Shown piece after piece: positions 22,521-35,093 of a stretch of 64,000 nucleotides of DNA. The stretch is from Nymphaea colorata (Eukaryota; Streptophyta; Magnoliopsida; Nymphaeales; Nymphaeaceae), in assembly GCF_008831285.2 (NCBI RefSeq), contig NC_045140.1, positions 26,616,131-26,680,130 of the forward strand, written 5' to 3'. The notes beneath the pieces are model-generated. The model was given only the letters and a program-made list of their open reading frames with translations. It ran no database searches and was not told the DNA's origin. Made by a program: the position numbers and the translations under genes. Positions within the stretch are counted from its first letter, which is position 1. Every line of letters starts with the position of its first letter.

Positions 22521-23832
22521 GGCGTCAAAGGTTAGAGTTGGTTCGGTCTTTTAACTTGGAGTTGTTTAATGGGCTTGATGTCCACCTATCAAGTTGTTGA
22601 TCTACCATATCAATATCATATTATATACATCTTTCATATATTCGAAGGACGTTTGATTAACAAAAAAAAAACATTGTGTTTCTGTGATACGTGTTAAATC
22701 CTAAAGACATGATTCAATAATACCATATTTTTTGTAATCACTGTATCTTATAAATAAAAACATAGAGCTCTTAAACACTTGTTCCAAGCATACAACATTA
22801 CTCTTATGAAACACTGTCAAAGCCTTTCACCTGCTCATTATAAACTGAAAACGAAGTTCACCTTTCGGATCTGGGTGAACTTAGTCTCAATGTGTCCCAT
22901 GCTGTCTAATATCATTGACTTGACCTTTCAGCTGGGTAGGCGCCTACCCACTTGACTCGGCCATCACCTTGACCCTTTCAGGGTCCACAATTGGTCAAGT
23001 GATTCATATGGTTCATTTTTTTTTTTTGAGAATTGATTGATAAAGTTGACCCAAAAAAAATGACTTCCCTTTTCTATAGTGGCGGGTTTTGTCTTATCAA
23101 ACACAACATTGACTCTCTACTTTTTTTTCGGATGCAATCAGTGTGGCTACCTGGAGCAGTCATCCAACAGTTGGAAGCACCAATGACTAGATTTTGAAAA
23201 TCAAACATGGAATAAAAAATATAGATTGAAGGCATAAAGCTCTCTTTGTAGCCCTAAAGAAGAAGGTGGAGGTTGGAGACAATGAATGCTTCCCTTATAG
23301 TGAAGAGGATCTGCAAGTTAGTCAATACCAACTCCCTTGCATGAAATTGATGTAAGCAAAAAATATTTGGGATCAGCCAAGAGCCTGTGGTCCCTAAAAA
23401 GACTAGGTTCTTACTTTTAGAAAAGTCTAGGTTAAGATTAGTCAAGGATCAAAGACAAGATTGTCTAGAGTATCGAAGATGGTTAATCTGCCCTCTTTTG
23501 ATTGGACAACTGGAGAGATGTTCTGCTGTATATGAGTATGTCACCTTCAGTAAGGACTTTCATCTCAACGTTTGCTATGGCCAGCAATACATATCTGCAG
23601 CACCCAATCAACATTCAACTTGTCATGACAAAGGTTTGTGAGATTACCTTGAAAGACAATAGGGACTTGCTTGGGTGGATATATGAACCCAATAGAAAGT
23701 TGTCACCAGCTTTGTTTTATGAGGCTCTCAAGCACAAAGGCACTAAGGAGCCCTCGCGAAAGTTACTTTGAAGCAACTCTGCGCTCCAAAGGACTTACTA
23801 GTTCATCTACCTAGCCTGCGACAACATGCTGC

Positions 23833-24111
23833 CTACTTTGGGTTGTCTTCAGAGAACACCGATAACCTTAGCAAACAGATGCCCAAAAATTCAATCGCCA
23901 CCTCCTCATTCAATGTGACAAGGCCGGTAAAACCTGGCAGTGGATAGTTAAGAAGTTTAGGAAGTCTAGAGCGTCCTGGCAAGGCGTCAAGTAAGAGCTC
24001 CAAATTTGGATGAATAACCGTTTCAAGCACAATTGGACGACCAAATGTTGGTCGGTCACCTTTCACATTATTTGCTGGCAGCTTTGGTGGGCCATAAACA
24101 AGACCTATCAT
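23833..24111 (-). other. Coding-like fragment, 92 codons, unidentified
   Basis: The minus-strand frame (starting MIGLVYGPPKLPANNVKGDR) has a protein-like composition, with Leu, Pro and charged residues well spread. It lacks the low-complexity look of nearby frames. I do not recognise it. It could be a captured gene piece or part of a retrotransposon. No flanking splice sites were established. Confidence 0.25.
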
Positions 24112-24552
24112 GAATAAACAGGACTAAATCCCACAATCACATCATTTAGCATAAATGCAAAAAAGAGGCCTATAAACCCTTTCAATGGAATGACATGGAC
24201 AAAAATCTAGTTCAAATGTAGTGGAAGATGTTGGCGTCTCAAACAAGTTGTATGTCATCAAGCTAAGGATCTTATATTAGACCTAAGATTCATACTTCTT
24301 TGCATTGAGAAAATAATTGAATTTCCCCTTTTTTTTTTTTTAATACCAACATTGCTGTAAATACTGACATATGTCACAGATCATTTTCTCAAATGATCCA
24401 CGACGCGCTTTCTATATTATTCAACAGATGTATTTAAATATTATTAATATAGTGGTTGATAATGTCCGGCTTTCACACACATACCATGCATATTTCAAAG
24501 CATTGAGAAGAGAGGCCTCTTCAAACATGCATAATTTATTAACAGATATGCG

Positions 24553-24720
24553 GTTCTGGTCAGGGGTAGAGGCAGGTGTGGGCACTTGCCCACATAAATC
24601 TTTAAAATTCTTTAATTTTATTTTGACATTTTTGAATATTTTTCACAATTTTCATCCTTTAGAAATTTAAAATGTTTATACATAGTATCCCTTAGACAAA
24701 ATTTTTTGGCTCCACCCGTA
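24553..24720 (+). repeat. Palindromic dispersed repeat, copy C
   Basis: GTGTGGGCACTTGCCCACA at 24576-24594 is the core. An AT-rich body of about 110 bases follows and closes with TTTTGGCTCCACCCGTAG. GGGGTAGAGGCAG precedes the core. The closing GGCTCCACC matches, inverted, the GAGCCAG of copy B. Confidence 0.75.
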
Positions 24721-25139
24721 GTTCAGATAAATAAAGAAGACTGCATCTCTGCACACTTAGGCTTATGGATGGCATCGACTTATGTAGAGAGTCGAAGAAA
24801 ATTATGTTTGTAGAATTTTTCATCAAAAATTTATTTTTTAACTGCTGAATTTCAACTCCACCATGTTAACGATTTCGATGTTCAAATCTGATCGTCCTTG
24901 ACCCAAAACAGCAGCCGAAAACCAATAATAAGCAGTGGCTGGGTCGGGATTTTTTCAATGAGGGACACTTCAATTATAGATCGGGGTTTGGTGTGGGCAC
25001 TACATGTGGCTAGCGTTGGGTCAAACCTCAATCCCAATGCAACTTTTAAAAAGCTGGTGCTATGGGCATCGATGGACCAGATTCGAGTTAGATATACTCT
25101 TCAGTATATAATTTTTCAAATATTTATATATTTAGATTT

Positions 25140-25345
25140 GCATATAAACGAAGAAAAAAATCATATCTGAATCCAAACCTAAATCCTAATTTCACAATAT
25201 GAATCTGATCCAAATTCGAATCTAAAATTCAATTTCACAATCCAAATATGATCACAATCCAATTTTTCCATTCATATCCAAATTTTGAACCGAATCCGGT
25301 TGATTTTCAAAATGTAAGAGCATTGGACATAGCATATTTATTTAA
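25140..25345. repeat. Degenerate AT-rich dispersed repeat, second copy
   Basis: Phrases such as CCAAATTCGAATCTAAAATTC lead to GATTTTCAAAATGTAAGAGCA and then TTTATTTAAAACTA. These align with 3840-3910. Confidence 0.6.
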
Positions 25346-25897
25346 AACTAAATCTATTCTCACTTCAAACGGATGTCATGCTTTAAATCTAAATCCGATT
25401 TGATTTCTTAATCAGATATTCATTTTTTTTGCATATTCGATTTTTTTTTTTTAAATGGTTCAGTAATAGGACATATTGAAGTCCATAGCTGGTGCCGACA
25501 TAGCTTACACCAGCATACATGTAGCTCCACTACTGGCACTCGTTATAAGAGTTTAAGTGTGATTAGAAGAGACGTTAACTAGGCAATGCTCATTATTGAC
25601 AATGAAAAGGTCTGTGTTTGGGTTTAGAACTGAAAAGGAGAGGTTGAAGGTTCACCAGAACACGGACTTTAAAGAACCTAACTTCACGGCTACTAAAGTA
25701 GTTTTATGTCAATTCTCGTAACTCAGTTGTTTGGCTTTTTCTTAGACTTTTCTCTACAAACACGGGCATAAAAGTCTAAGGAAGGATGAGGCCGAAGCAT
25801 ATCTGCCAGTGTCAGAGCTAGAAATTTAAATTAGAGCGTATATCAAATGACCAATTAAAAGGCGCCATTCAGACTTAATTAGGTGCTTTATTTGAAT

Positions 25898-25898
25898 T

Positions 25899-25959
<61 letters not shown>
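25898..25959. repeat. (TC)n(TA)n microsatellite
   Basis: A TC run at 25898-25923 passes directly into a TA run to 25959. Confidence 0.95.
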
Positions 25960-27751
25960 TTCTCTTTTGCTTTGGCATCGTATAGTCAAACTTGACCAGG
26001 TTGCCAACCAACTGAGGTTTTGGTTGAAGACCAATGTTGGTGAATAACAAGTCAGGGTGAGCCCACACCTACATACTTCTACTTATGCAATATGGATTCT
26101 TTATTGCGGCATGTTTTATCATTTGTTGGTTGGGTAGGAGGAATATTTCATCAGATCCCCAACAAAAAAGCTGAATACCTGAAATCCTGTCGAACAAAAC
26201 CCGCATATGATCTTGATTTGATCATCAGATCGGGAAATCAGATGTTTGAATCTAACCGAACCAATTCGTGTTGCGTTCGAGCATACAAGCCATGAAAGTT
26301 TCAACTTCGATGGACAGTGGAAACACATGGAACCACGCGATCTTTGATCATCCAAACTTTGGAGTTCATGAACTTTGTCACGTTTTACAAAGTACAGATC
26401 GCATTTCAAGATATCCACTGGCCGGAGTTCTTGTATTCTTAGACGAGAAAAGCTAGGAATGGCATTTGCGCTGTAGGTCTTCGCAGTGGCAAGTGTTTGC
26501 GGCTCTAAGGCCGTGTTTGCATGTCACGGATCTTATATTTGAGGTGATTTGAGATCTAAAAATTTTAACTTCTCACATTTAAATGTGCATAGACTTCAAT
26601 CGAGATGTCAAAAAAAAAGCCCATAAAGTTTTATGAAAATGTAAACTTTTTTAGTACACTGGAGTGTACCTCATCATTTTTTGTCTCAAGAAACATGAAG
26701 TGATTATGAATCCAACACTCAAACGCTGAAAATAATTACACCATGTACCTTGAAACAACAACAAACAACATGATGTTCTTGAAACATGCTGTAAACACAC
26801 AATGTTCTTCACATTTAACTCCCTCTTATAAACGATTCCACTGCAGCATTGGCTTTATACAATTGAAAACGAACCAGGTGAACTTTTCCTGATTAAGCAC
26901 GATAGGCATTTGCCACAATTATTATGTGTAGACCTTATCTCACGAACATGTAGGTTCTGCAGTTGCAACCACTCGTTTTCCCCCTTTGCAGGAGACATAA
27001 TGTCCCACCTTTCTAGAGAATGTGAATGGTGTCAAACACTCAAATTAAAGGCCCTGAACCAAGTTTCAACTGTCATTCTATAATATGAATTTTTCATTAG
27101 TGGGTTTTCATTGTGGCCACATTTCCATACATATTTGGAAGTTTTTCAGAGTCCAACCTAACCAAGATTTCTTTGATTTATTCATCTTAGATCCAAAGTT
27201 GTCTGCGAAGTCATCAAAGCAAATGCTGACAAGTGGCATGCGACCGGTGAAAGCTTGCTTAGTTCAAAAGTTATGAGGATAATTAAGGTAAAGCATGGAT
27301 GAGTCTAATTTGGCAGGGAAGATATTACATCAACAGTGTGTAACTAAGCCTTACTGTCTAAATGCAATTTCTCTTAAGCAGGATCAAGAAAGGAAATATA
27401 AATATAGCTTATGATTTCAACATTATAAAATGTATCTTACAAGTTTTACTATTGGCTTTGTGGGGTTTAGTGCAAAGTACAAGTCAAGGTTTGATAGGCT
27501 GTCAGTTTTCATTTCAAGCTTTCGCAACATCAACTCCTTGCCCTATAAAGAAAAAAAAAAAGGACCGAGGATTTTGGGGGATGAAAATATCAATACGTAA
27601 GTTGAAACATAGCAGAAACGTCATGTAAAATACAAAAAGGTGACCAAATATCGTAACAGGATGGAAGAAAATGATGGGGGCTTTAGTTCTCAACTGGATA
27701 ATAGGATGAAATACTCTTATTTTTCACCCAAAAAATTTGTTCAAAATCTTA

Positions 27752-27756
<5 letters not shown>

Positions 27757-27799
<43 letters not shown>
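27757..27799. repeat. (TA)n microsatellite with a GATA/GA tail
   Basis: About 21 TA units are followed by GATAGATAGA and then a GA run to about 27820. Confidence 0.95.
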
Positions 27800-27801
<2 letters not shown>

Positions 27802-28797
27802 TAGATAGAAAGAGAGAGAGATTGAAATCTACCCATCGTCTCTATCATATGAATTCTTTTCTTATTTTTCATCATTAAAAACACTAAAAACCATCACAAA
27901 AAGGTGCATCATCCATAGTTTTACTTTGACAACCATTTTTCAGCCGCACACACCTTCATTTCAATGTAAACAAAGGGAAAAGGAACTTCTTGACTCCCAC
28001 ATTCATTTCACTATGAAAACAAGGAAAAACTCTGAAACCGGGCTATACCGGCGACTGAGAGTGTACAAAAGTCGAATTATTTGAATTTTTAGGAATGGAA
28101 AGGGTGATTGAAATTAATTATTGGCAATTTGTGGTGTTTAAAATGAGGGGTAGGTGGCGCAACCACTTTCTTTGTCTTGCCTTTTGACCGCCTTTAACAT
28201 TCGGCGATATTATTTATGAATATTTAATTTTCAGTTGGAAAGTTGTTCTACCTTGTGGACGCCCACTAGAATGAGAGAGAGAGAATTTTCTCCCTCTTAA
28301 TGCAGCCATGAAAGTCGATGGCAGATGCTACGTAAGATTACTAAAGTCCAGGCTCAGAACAGTTCCTGATAATTACTTGCGTGAACCAGACGTCGAGAAA
28401 TCGAGTAATGAAAAATTAATAAAGCACATCTCATAATGACAATTTCTCACATAGGTGTCAGAAAATGCAATGCAGTGACAGTTTTTAGCCGTTCGAAAAA
28501 GAAAACAAGAACCATATAATCTTTTCCTTTCCTTTTGTGCTTGCCTTTTACATGAATTGACTTTTGAAATAGCTTGAAGGGGGAATCTAATAATCTCAAA
28601 TCTAAGATAAGGTGACGTGAATTTTTCGAATTTTAATTTTAAACTTGTGTTTTTTTGTTTTTAAAAAAGATAATAATTAAAAAAATAAGTAAACTAAGCG
28701 TGGGCGTCGGGCAAGATAGTCAAAGAACTTTTAAGTATTTGACTCATACTATAAAAAAATAGGTTTAAACAAGTTGAACTTGATTCGGTCTAACAAA

Positions 28798-28820
28798 ATA
28801 TATATATATATATATATATA
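28798..28820. repeat. (TA)n microsatellite
   Basis: About 11 TA units are directly visible. Confidence 0.9.
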
Positions 28821-29265
28821 AAAGCAAGTCGAATTAGAATCAAACTCAAGCTAAATTGAAGGTTTTCATATTTATGTTTGTTAAATCTATCGATTCAAAG
28901 TATAGATTCCAAGTAAGATAAGACCCTCGAATTCGAAATGCAGGATAATAGCACTCCATCTTAAACGTGTTTGAATAAGACATAAGACCTGTTTGCGACA
29001 GGCCATCTCAATCTGTACGCGGAACTCCAACGCGCTAGACAAGATTTGAAAATATAAAATAAAAAATCTGTAAAAGCATATGTTTTACCTTCAATAGGTC
29101 GCCAGTCGATTTGTGGAGCTTGTTTGTCAGTGAGAATTGAAGCTACGAGAGATTAATTTGAGGGCTGTTCATACAGAGGGGATGTCTCCATCAACCTCAT
29201 TCTCTCTTCCCTGTGCGTAATAAGAGACAGATTTGGTCAAGAAAAGTGAGCTGTAAAGCGGTGGG

Positions 29266-29298
29266 CCTCTCTCTCTCTCTCTCTCACACGCATATAAA
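29266..29298 (+). promoter_or_regulatory. CT tract plus TATA box, candidate promoter of the MGCVSS gene
   Basis: A (CT)n tract at 29266-29284 is followed by TATAAA at 29293-29298, the common layout of a plant core promoter. Transcription would start near 29325. The first ATG of the downstream gene is at 30548, so the leader would be long or spliced. A CAG|GTTAGT donor near 30029 and a TTTTGTCTGTCTCCATGTAG acceptor ending at 30472 would remove an intron of about 440 bases. This pairing is inferred and needs transcript data. Confidence 0.5.
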
Positions 29299-30547
29299 GG
29301 AAGGAAGGAGGTGAAGAACGGCGTCCTGACGGCAATTTTTTGGAGGTGGAAGAGACGGCGGATTCATCGGAGCAAAAGGTGTGCGGATTCATCCATTTTC
29401 CTGTGAAGCATCAATTTCTTCTTCTCGCCTTTGCGTTTAAAAATTTGGTTCCTAGAACCTGCAGATCTTCGCCTTGTTTTTCCTTTACTTCTGCTCTTTC
29501 ATACATGCCTGCGGATTCTCCTTCTCCTCCCCCATCTGCGAAGGAGAGAACGAGTGATTGGCCACGATCAGAGATGTAGACTTTCCTTTGCATCATCTCC
29601 ATTCGTTATGCTCTGTGTGAAAACAGATTTGCTTTCTGCTTACCATTGCTCGCATCATTTGAACGACTTTTTCGTTTCTTCGTCCGAGTTTTGGCGAAAT
29701 TGCATAAATCTTGCCAATGAAACTGTCCTAGTTTGAAATCATTCGATATGTGGAATCTTTTGAATTGTGAAGAGGAAATAAAAAATTGCAGTCATGGACT
29801 TTGTTCAAATTTTGTCTTGAGCTCTTAAAAAAGGAAAGCTCCCAAATTCCGAGAACTCTTATCTGCCAGTGCGTGCCTGAGAGAGATGAGGGGAGAAGGA
29901 GAGATTTATTTTCCTGTTGGGGATTGGAAATCGGAATGTCGAGTTCTTGAGGTTAGAGAACTGTTAGATGACTGGGACTTTCCTGTAATTAAACTTGGAA
30001 GCTTGGTTGGATTCGATCTGGGGTGCAGGTTAGTTTGCGAACCCTATGCTTGATCCAGTTTCGTTTGAAACCGGATCCAATCCAATCTCCTTCTAGATGC
30101 AAAGTTTTCAATGTCATTTAAGTACCTTCACTTTTCCAAATTTTTAGTAATGGCGACGTTAAGTTAGTTTCCCTTTTTTTTTAACTATCAGGAGTTTTTT
30201 CATTTAGGTTTTTTAATTTTTTTTCAAATTGGCATTTGGTAATGTGGAATTAGACTGATTTTTACCATATAACTAATCAAAGCTTGGCTATTTATCAAAC
30301 TATCAAATTAATTTTTTTTATAGAGCACTAACTATATGATTAACAAATTTTTATTCGGGTCCACTCCTTGAACTCTTTTTGTCATGTACACAACAAAAGC
30401 AGATGGCAAGGGAATCCCTGAGATTTCTCGAAATTTAGAACGCCACCTAAAATTTTGTCTGTCTCCATGTAGGTCGTTGAAGAAGTGCCAAGGATTTAAA
30501 TGCTGTGAGCGCGCGCGGCAGAAAAGGAAGACCAGAGGGAGAGAGAG

Positions 30548-31525
30548 ATGGGGTGCGTCTCGTCGAGGATGATCACGCGATCGGGGAGCTACCGTGAAGA
30601 TGTCACCGGCAATGCTTACCAACGATGCGGCAGCGCCGGTGTCACCGTCGATCTCCTCCTGCCTAAGAACACCGACCAATTCCTGGCGCTCATCTGCACC
30701 GCCAGCTCCTTCACCGAGAAACTCCGGTCCTGCCCACCTCCGCTTCCGGCGGAAACTGGCAAGGACGTCTCCGAGGAGACTGCACCGGCCGAAGGCGAGG
30801 CGGAGGTGATCAATGCGTGGGAGCTCATGGCCGACCTGGATGACGAGGGATCTGCCGCCTCCTCAGACGTTGCCGCCGGCTCGTTGAACCCGGCCTCGGA
30901 GCCTTCTATAGACAGCCAGGCGGTCGAGGAACAGGACGTCGTTGAGTCGGATGACCATCACCCTGACGGAGATCAAGCCGGAAGTAAGCTGACAAATCCT
31001 GAAGGATTTCCTCCGGCAGATGCTTTTACTGATTGCGAGCAATCGGAACCTTCTAGAAACATCCAAGCAGGAGGACCTGCTGCCGACACTGCAGAGGAGC
31101 CGCAGGCATCAGAATCTTCCTCTATCCAATGCGAAGAGCCAGGACCTTCTCAAAGCTTCTATGGCACCATCGAACCTTCTAGAAGTATCTGCACCGCCGA
31201 CCAGACCGACGAGGCCCAAGGTTATGAGCAACCGGAGGCCGCAGGGATCGTGTCCAGAAGGCGGGCAAAGGCGAAGGAGCTGGCGGTGCTGACGATCCCG
31301 ACGTCCCTCGAATTTCCGGTGATAGGGAGCCTGAGAGAATGGCTTCAAGGGGGCTCAACGGAAACACCGAGGTTCGGCGACGAAGTGGGGTCGGTGTCTA
31401 GAAGCATGAGCGGAAGGAAGCAGGACTCTGGAGGCCTTGATCCAGAGCTGTTGCAGGCGTTTGAGGAAGCACTTGCAGAGTTGGACGCAGAGGAGCAAGA
31501 TCAGATGAGGCTTGGTTTACTCTAA
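30548..31525 (+). CDS. MGCVSS-type acylated protein of unknown function, 325 aa
   Basis: The single-exon frame begins ATGGGGTGCGTCTCGTCG, giving MGCVSS. Gly2 fits N-myristoylation and Cys3 fits palmitoylation, so attachment to the plasma membrane is likely. An acidic motif VINAWELMADLDDE lies at about 87-100. A long Ser/Glu/Pro-rich, probably disordered section (about 101-235) contains repeated EPS(R/Q)SI-like phrases. A basic and hydrophobic block at about 238-272 (RRRAKAKELAVLTIP, then FPVIGSLREWL) precedes an acidic helical tail (ELLQAFEEALAELDAEEQ). The MGCVSS start plus an INxWELM motif recalls the N-terminal arm of plant CC-type glutaredoxin-like proteins, but no glutaredoxin domain or CxxC is present. 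The coding sequence is clearly GC-richer than its flanks. Function is unknown; I am sure it is a gene, not what it does. Confidence 0.8.
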   Translation: MGCVSSRMITRSGSYREDVTGNAYQRCGSAGVTVDLLLPKNTDQFLALICTASSFTEKLRSCPPPLPAETGKDVSEETAPAEGEAEVINAWELMADLDDEGSAASSDVAAGSLNPASEPSIDSQAVEEQDVVESDDHHPDGDQAGSKLTNPEGFPPADAFTDCEQSEPSRNIQAGGPAADTAEEPQASESSSIQCEEPGPSQSFYGTIEPSRSICTADQTDEAQGYEQPEAAGIVSRRRAKAKELAVLTIPTSLEFPVIGSLREWLQGGSTETPRFGDEVGSVSRSMSGRKQDSGGLDPELLQAFEEALAELDAEEQDQMRLGLL

Positions 31526-31784
31526 CCTTCGTATGGCGACGACGATGAATGCTGATGTTGCTATGTAGAGAGGAAAGAGCAGAAAAAGGAAAACCAAATT
31601 GGGAGTTCATCATTTTCTGGTGTACACGGTGAGGGGTCACTGGATATCTCATCTCAACAACTGCTCAAAGGATGAATTCGAGTTCTTCCTCGTTACCAAG
31701 TACATCGGCCGGTGAAGTTATTCTTGAGCTCCAATTAATCCATCACAATAATGAATTTATATATCCAAGGCATGAAACTTTAGT

Positions 31785-31926
31785 AGAGCCGAACAGAGCG
31801 TGTTGAGAGTGGAAGGAAACCAGGGCATCAAACATTGGTGAAGCTGAACATAAAGAGACGAGAGAAGGAGGCAATCAAAGCATTAAAATTGGTGAAGCTG
31901 AATAGAAGTTGAGAGTAGGAGGAAAC
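31785..31926. repeat. Imperfect tandem repeat, three units of about 54 bp
   Basis: Units start near 31785, 31840 and 31894. Each carries GA(A/G)GC(C/T)GAA(C/T)A and then a GAGAGT(G)GAAGG-like purine stretch. Units 2 and 3 share ATTGGTGAAGCTGAA exactly. Confidence 0.65.
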
Positions 31927-34138
31927 AAACTATTTCTCAATGGGCGAGAACCACCACTTCTACTACTAGCACACATAAATGTACTTTATGGGAACCTACT
32001 CAAATACAGATCTTCTGTACTTCAGTTCTTGCTGCTGAAGTGGGTGGCCGGGCAGAGTGCTGCATTGGAAGCGAATGTTCATATGATACGGACGCGTAAA
32101 GGTAAGAGATTCGGTATTAATTGTGACGTCAAGTGTCATCTCCGAGAAGCCCGACAATATGGAAAACTTTCGCTGCAACCTTTATTCTTCCCTTTCGATG
32201 AAGGTTCCTATTGATCATTCATGTGCGGTTGTATTAGCTCAAATTAACGTCACATTTGACACCAGAATTCTACACAGAACGTGTAAACATTGTCCGGTCT
32301 TGGAAATCAGCTGAAGGGGAGACGGGTAAGACTCAAAGTATCTTAGACATAGTGTCTGCTTAATGGATGAGTTAGGGGTTGATAGGTGGATTAATTTTGT
32401 GTGCTATAAAAAAAAAGACTGACACTCTTGTTAGGTTATAGGATCAAATGTTCTTCTTGCTCATCCAGCAAGATTATGTGAATTTTCGATTCAAAAGTAC
32501 AGAGAAACTCTCTCTTAGCTTTGTTGTCCCAAGTTTAGTTTGCGTCCAATTTCTTTTTCGTTTCTACGTTTTATGCATATGCAAATTTGAATCGTTATGG
32601 ATTCATAGGTTATGGAACGTGATGGATATCACATTCACACAAGAAAAGATGGTAGCAACTTAGATATTAATTCAAGCCCATTTCCATTTGAGTGTAAGGC
32701 ACAACACATAACACACCCCCAATTTGGGATATATTTGTAACAATCCAACCCACTTTTTTGGGCTTGGACCCATAGTCTAGCGAATTACAACCTTTCACTT
32801 AGCAGTTTTTGCTCCAACTTCAAAAGACTAAGAACTAGAACAACCATCTCATTAATAATTCTTTTATAAGCTCTTGAAAATCTCTCACAATTTTCAATAC
32901 AATATTAAATTTTTGGAATATATTAAGCAAGTTTATTTCTGAACTCAAACTCCACTTGTTTATTAAATGAGTCGAACTCCAATCAAACTTAGTTAAGTGA
33001 ATCCAAGTCAAGTTAGAGTTGCATGACTTATTATACATCCATACCCTCTAACTGCTGTTTGCACTGAATATGGCAAACAACGGACTCATCCATCTACTCT
33101 CCTGAGATGTAGCATCCACTTCATAATTTTGGATCTGAAGGACCATTCTACTTTCTTCCAACTTGTAGCACCAAAAAAAAGCATCTCCAGTTCGTGTTCT
33201 TGTTGGCAGTATCTATTTTCAATCGTAATTTGATTTCTTTTCACTATTAACTCTTCGTCCAACTCTATATCAAGATAAATATGATTAAGCCAAAAACGGA
33301 CCCAAATAAAAGTGAACAGGATCCAACTTTTGGTAGGTCTTGAGATGTCCCATTCAAGCCCGTCGCTTTCAACTTTTACCGGATCCCTTTTGGCCAAGTG
33401 AAAAAAGATCGGATCCTGATCCAGAGGAGGTACTTCTGACGCACGACCATTGGATCTTTTACGGAGGTACCCACTCATTATGATGGACCCGGTTCAGGAC
33501 CAAGAGATACAAGGTCCAGTTCTGTCCGGTTGCAAGCAAGAAAGGGGGGCCAATTCTACATCAGATAGATCTCAACATTCTTCTTACTTTTCAAATATCT
33601 GATCGAGTCGTTCGTTCCAAAAAAACTGTGTGTGAAAAAAAAAATTATTCCATTTAGAAGTCAAACTGGATTTGGATTTAATATATATATATATCCAATC
33701 AGATTTAGATTTAGATTTAGATTCAGATTAGATTTAGTTAAAAAAATATCCTATGAACAATACATACTTTGAAAATAAGCCAAATTCTGTTTAAAAATTC
33801 AGATTTAGATATGAATGTAAAAATCATATTTGAATCGAATTAAGATAAGATTTTGGATTCATAACAGAATATGACTTTTTTTTTGTTTGTATTCGAATCC
33901 GAATCTGTGAATTTCCAAAAAACGGATGAAGTTAAGGGTATGCCTGATTCAAATCCGATCTCAAAAACATCCTTAGGGCAGAATACAGGTCTCACAAACA
34001 TTTGGTCTATTGCAAATGTCGTAGCCTATGTTAGTCGGACCCAATACAAATTCTAGAAAATCAGATTTAAGTCCGATCATGAACTTGAATTTCCATCAAG
34101 TTAAAACCTGGAACCTTAGGCATCTTTAGATCCATAAA

Positions 34139-34440
34139 CGGGCGTTTGGTAATTGGAAAAGTAACATTGTTTTTTTAAATGTATCTCACTTGTATGAATC
34201 TATCTCAAGTGAGATAGATTCGTGGAACATTGTGTTGATATGTTTATGTTGCCAAAGGCTACTTTGAAGCTATTTGGCGCTAGTAACAAATTATCACTAT
34301 CTAATAAATCTGTTGAAAAGAAAAAGTCCAGCAAATTCATGGAACATTATGTTACTGGTTCCATGAATTTAACTCAATTTTAAGACACATTCACGAAAAA
34401 AATAACAATATGTTATCGATGCCAAATGGTGGCCATATTT
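34139..34440. mobile_element. Possible MITE (about 300 bp) with diverged terminal inverted repeats
   Basis: The left end reads GGCGTTTGGTAATTGG and continues AAAAGTAACATTGTT. The right end, reverse-complemented, reads GGCCACCATTTGGCATCG and continues ATAACATATTGTT. Both share TTTGG, TAACAT and TTGTT in order. An internal near-palindrome, GAATCTATCTCA-AG-TGAGATAGATTC, lies at 34196-34221. No transposase is encoded. Terminal similarity is weak enough that the boundaries are tentative. Confidence 0.4.
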
Positions 34441-35093
34441 GTTTACTGCAAGCCACGTCACCCTTAGGTTATGTTTAATAACCTCAGATCTAAGCTTCGA
34501 GGCTTAGGATATCCTCATCTTAAACAAATCAAGGATTTATGTACAATTAGCACTAATTACTTCAGGTCCTCTTTATATACAATTTAGGATTTACAGGAAA
34601 AAAACAATGTAAGTGTAAAATTTTTTATGATGCTGCAGGAAAAATCTCCCTTTCTTTGCTTTATCGGGATTGTTTCGAATCCAGATGCACGCGTGGGATG
34701 AACGCTACGTCAGGGAATTATACTGTTCCGTTGCAGTCCAATCAAACGTCCTCCAAGACGATCGGTTAGAACTGCATCTCAGGTCACGTTACTGCCGAGT
34801 GCACCGACTGGTCATTAGGGGTGGGAATCGGACCGGACCACCGGAACCTGTTCTAGAGCGGCGTGCGTTACCATGGATGAATAAAGTTATTTATCTTTTC
34901 TAATGTTATAAGTTGAATGTAGAAGAACATGCAGCAGTAATGCCACTGCACTACGCCGCATTATTAAAAGATTTCTCTCATCAGCTTACTCTGTAGTAAT
35001 TAAATGTTTATTACTAGTATCGTCATCCTTCATTAATCATTATATATAAAAATCAGTGTATGTCAGAACAATAATGTTCTTTACCGATGCAGA

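Larger units (their letters stand above)
22521..29265. other. Intergenic, transposon remnants and microsatellites
   Basis: No gene is supported across about 6.7 kb. It contains a perfect 18-base palindrome at 22933, an unrecognised coding-like frame at 23833-24111 and palindromic repeat copy C near 24.58 kb. There is also a degenerate AT-rich repeat at 25140-25345 and several (TA)n and (TC)n tracts. Confidence 0.5.
31526..35093. other. Intergenic between the MGCVSS and WIP genes
   Basis: The left end should hold the 3' UTR of the MGCVSS gene. A 130-codon minus-strand frame at 33478-33086 is unrecognised. A GATTTAGATTTAGATT-type patch (33660-33930) belongs to the degenerate AT-rich family. 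A MITE-like element is listed separately at 34139-34440. Confidence 0.5.

Noticed and set aside
33086-33478. 130-codon minus-strand frame
   Set aside because: No motif, no splice context and no recognisable similarity; probably chance in AT-rich DNA.
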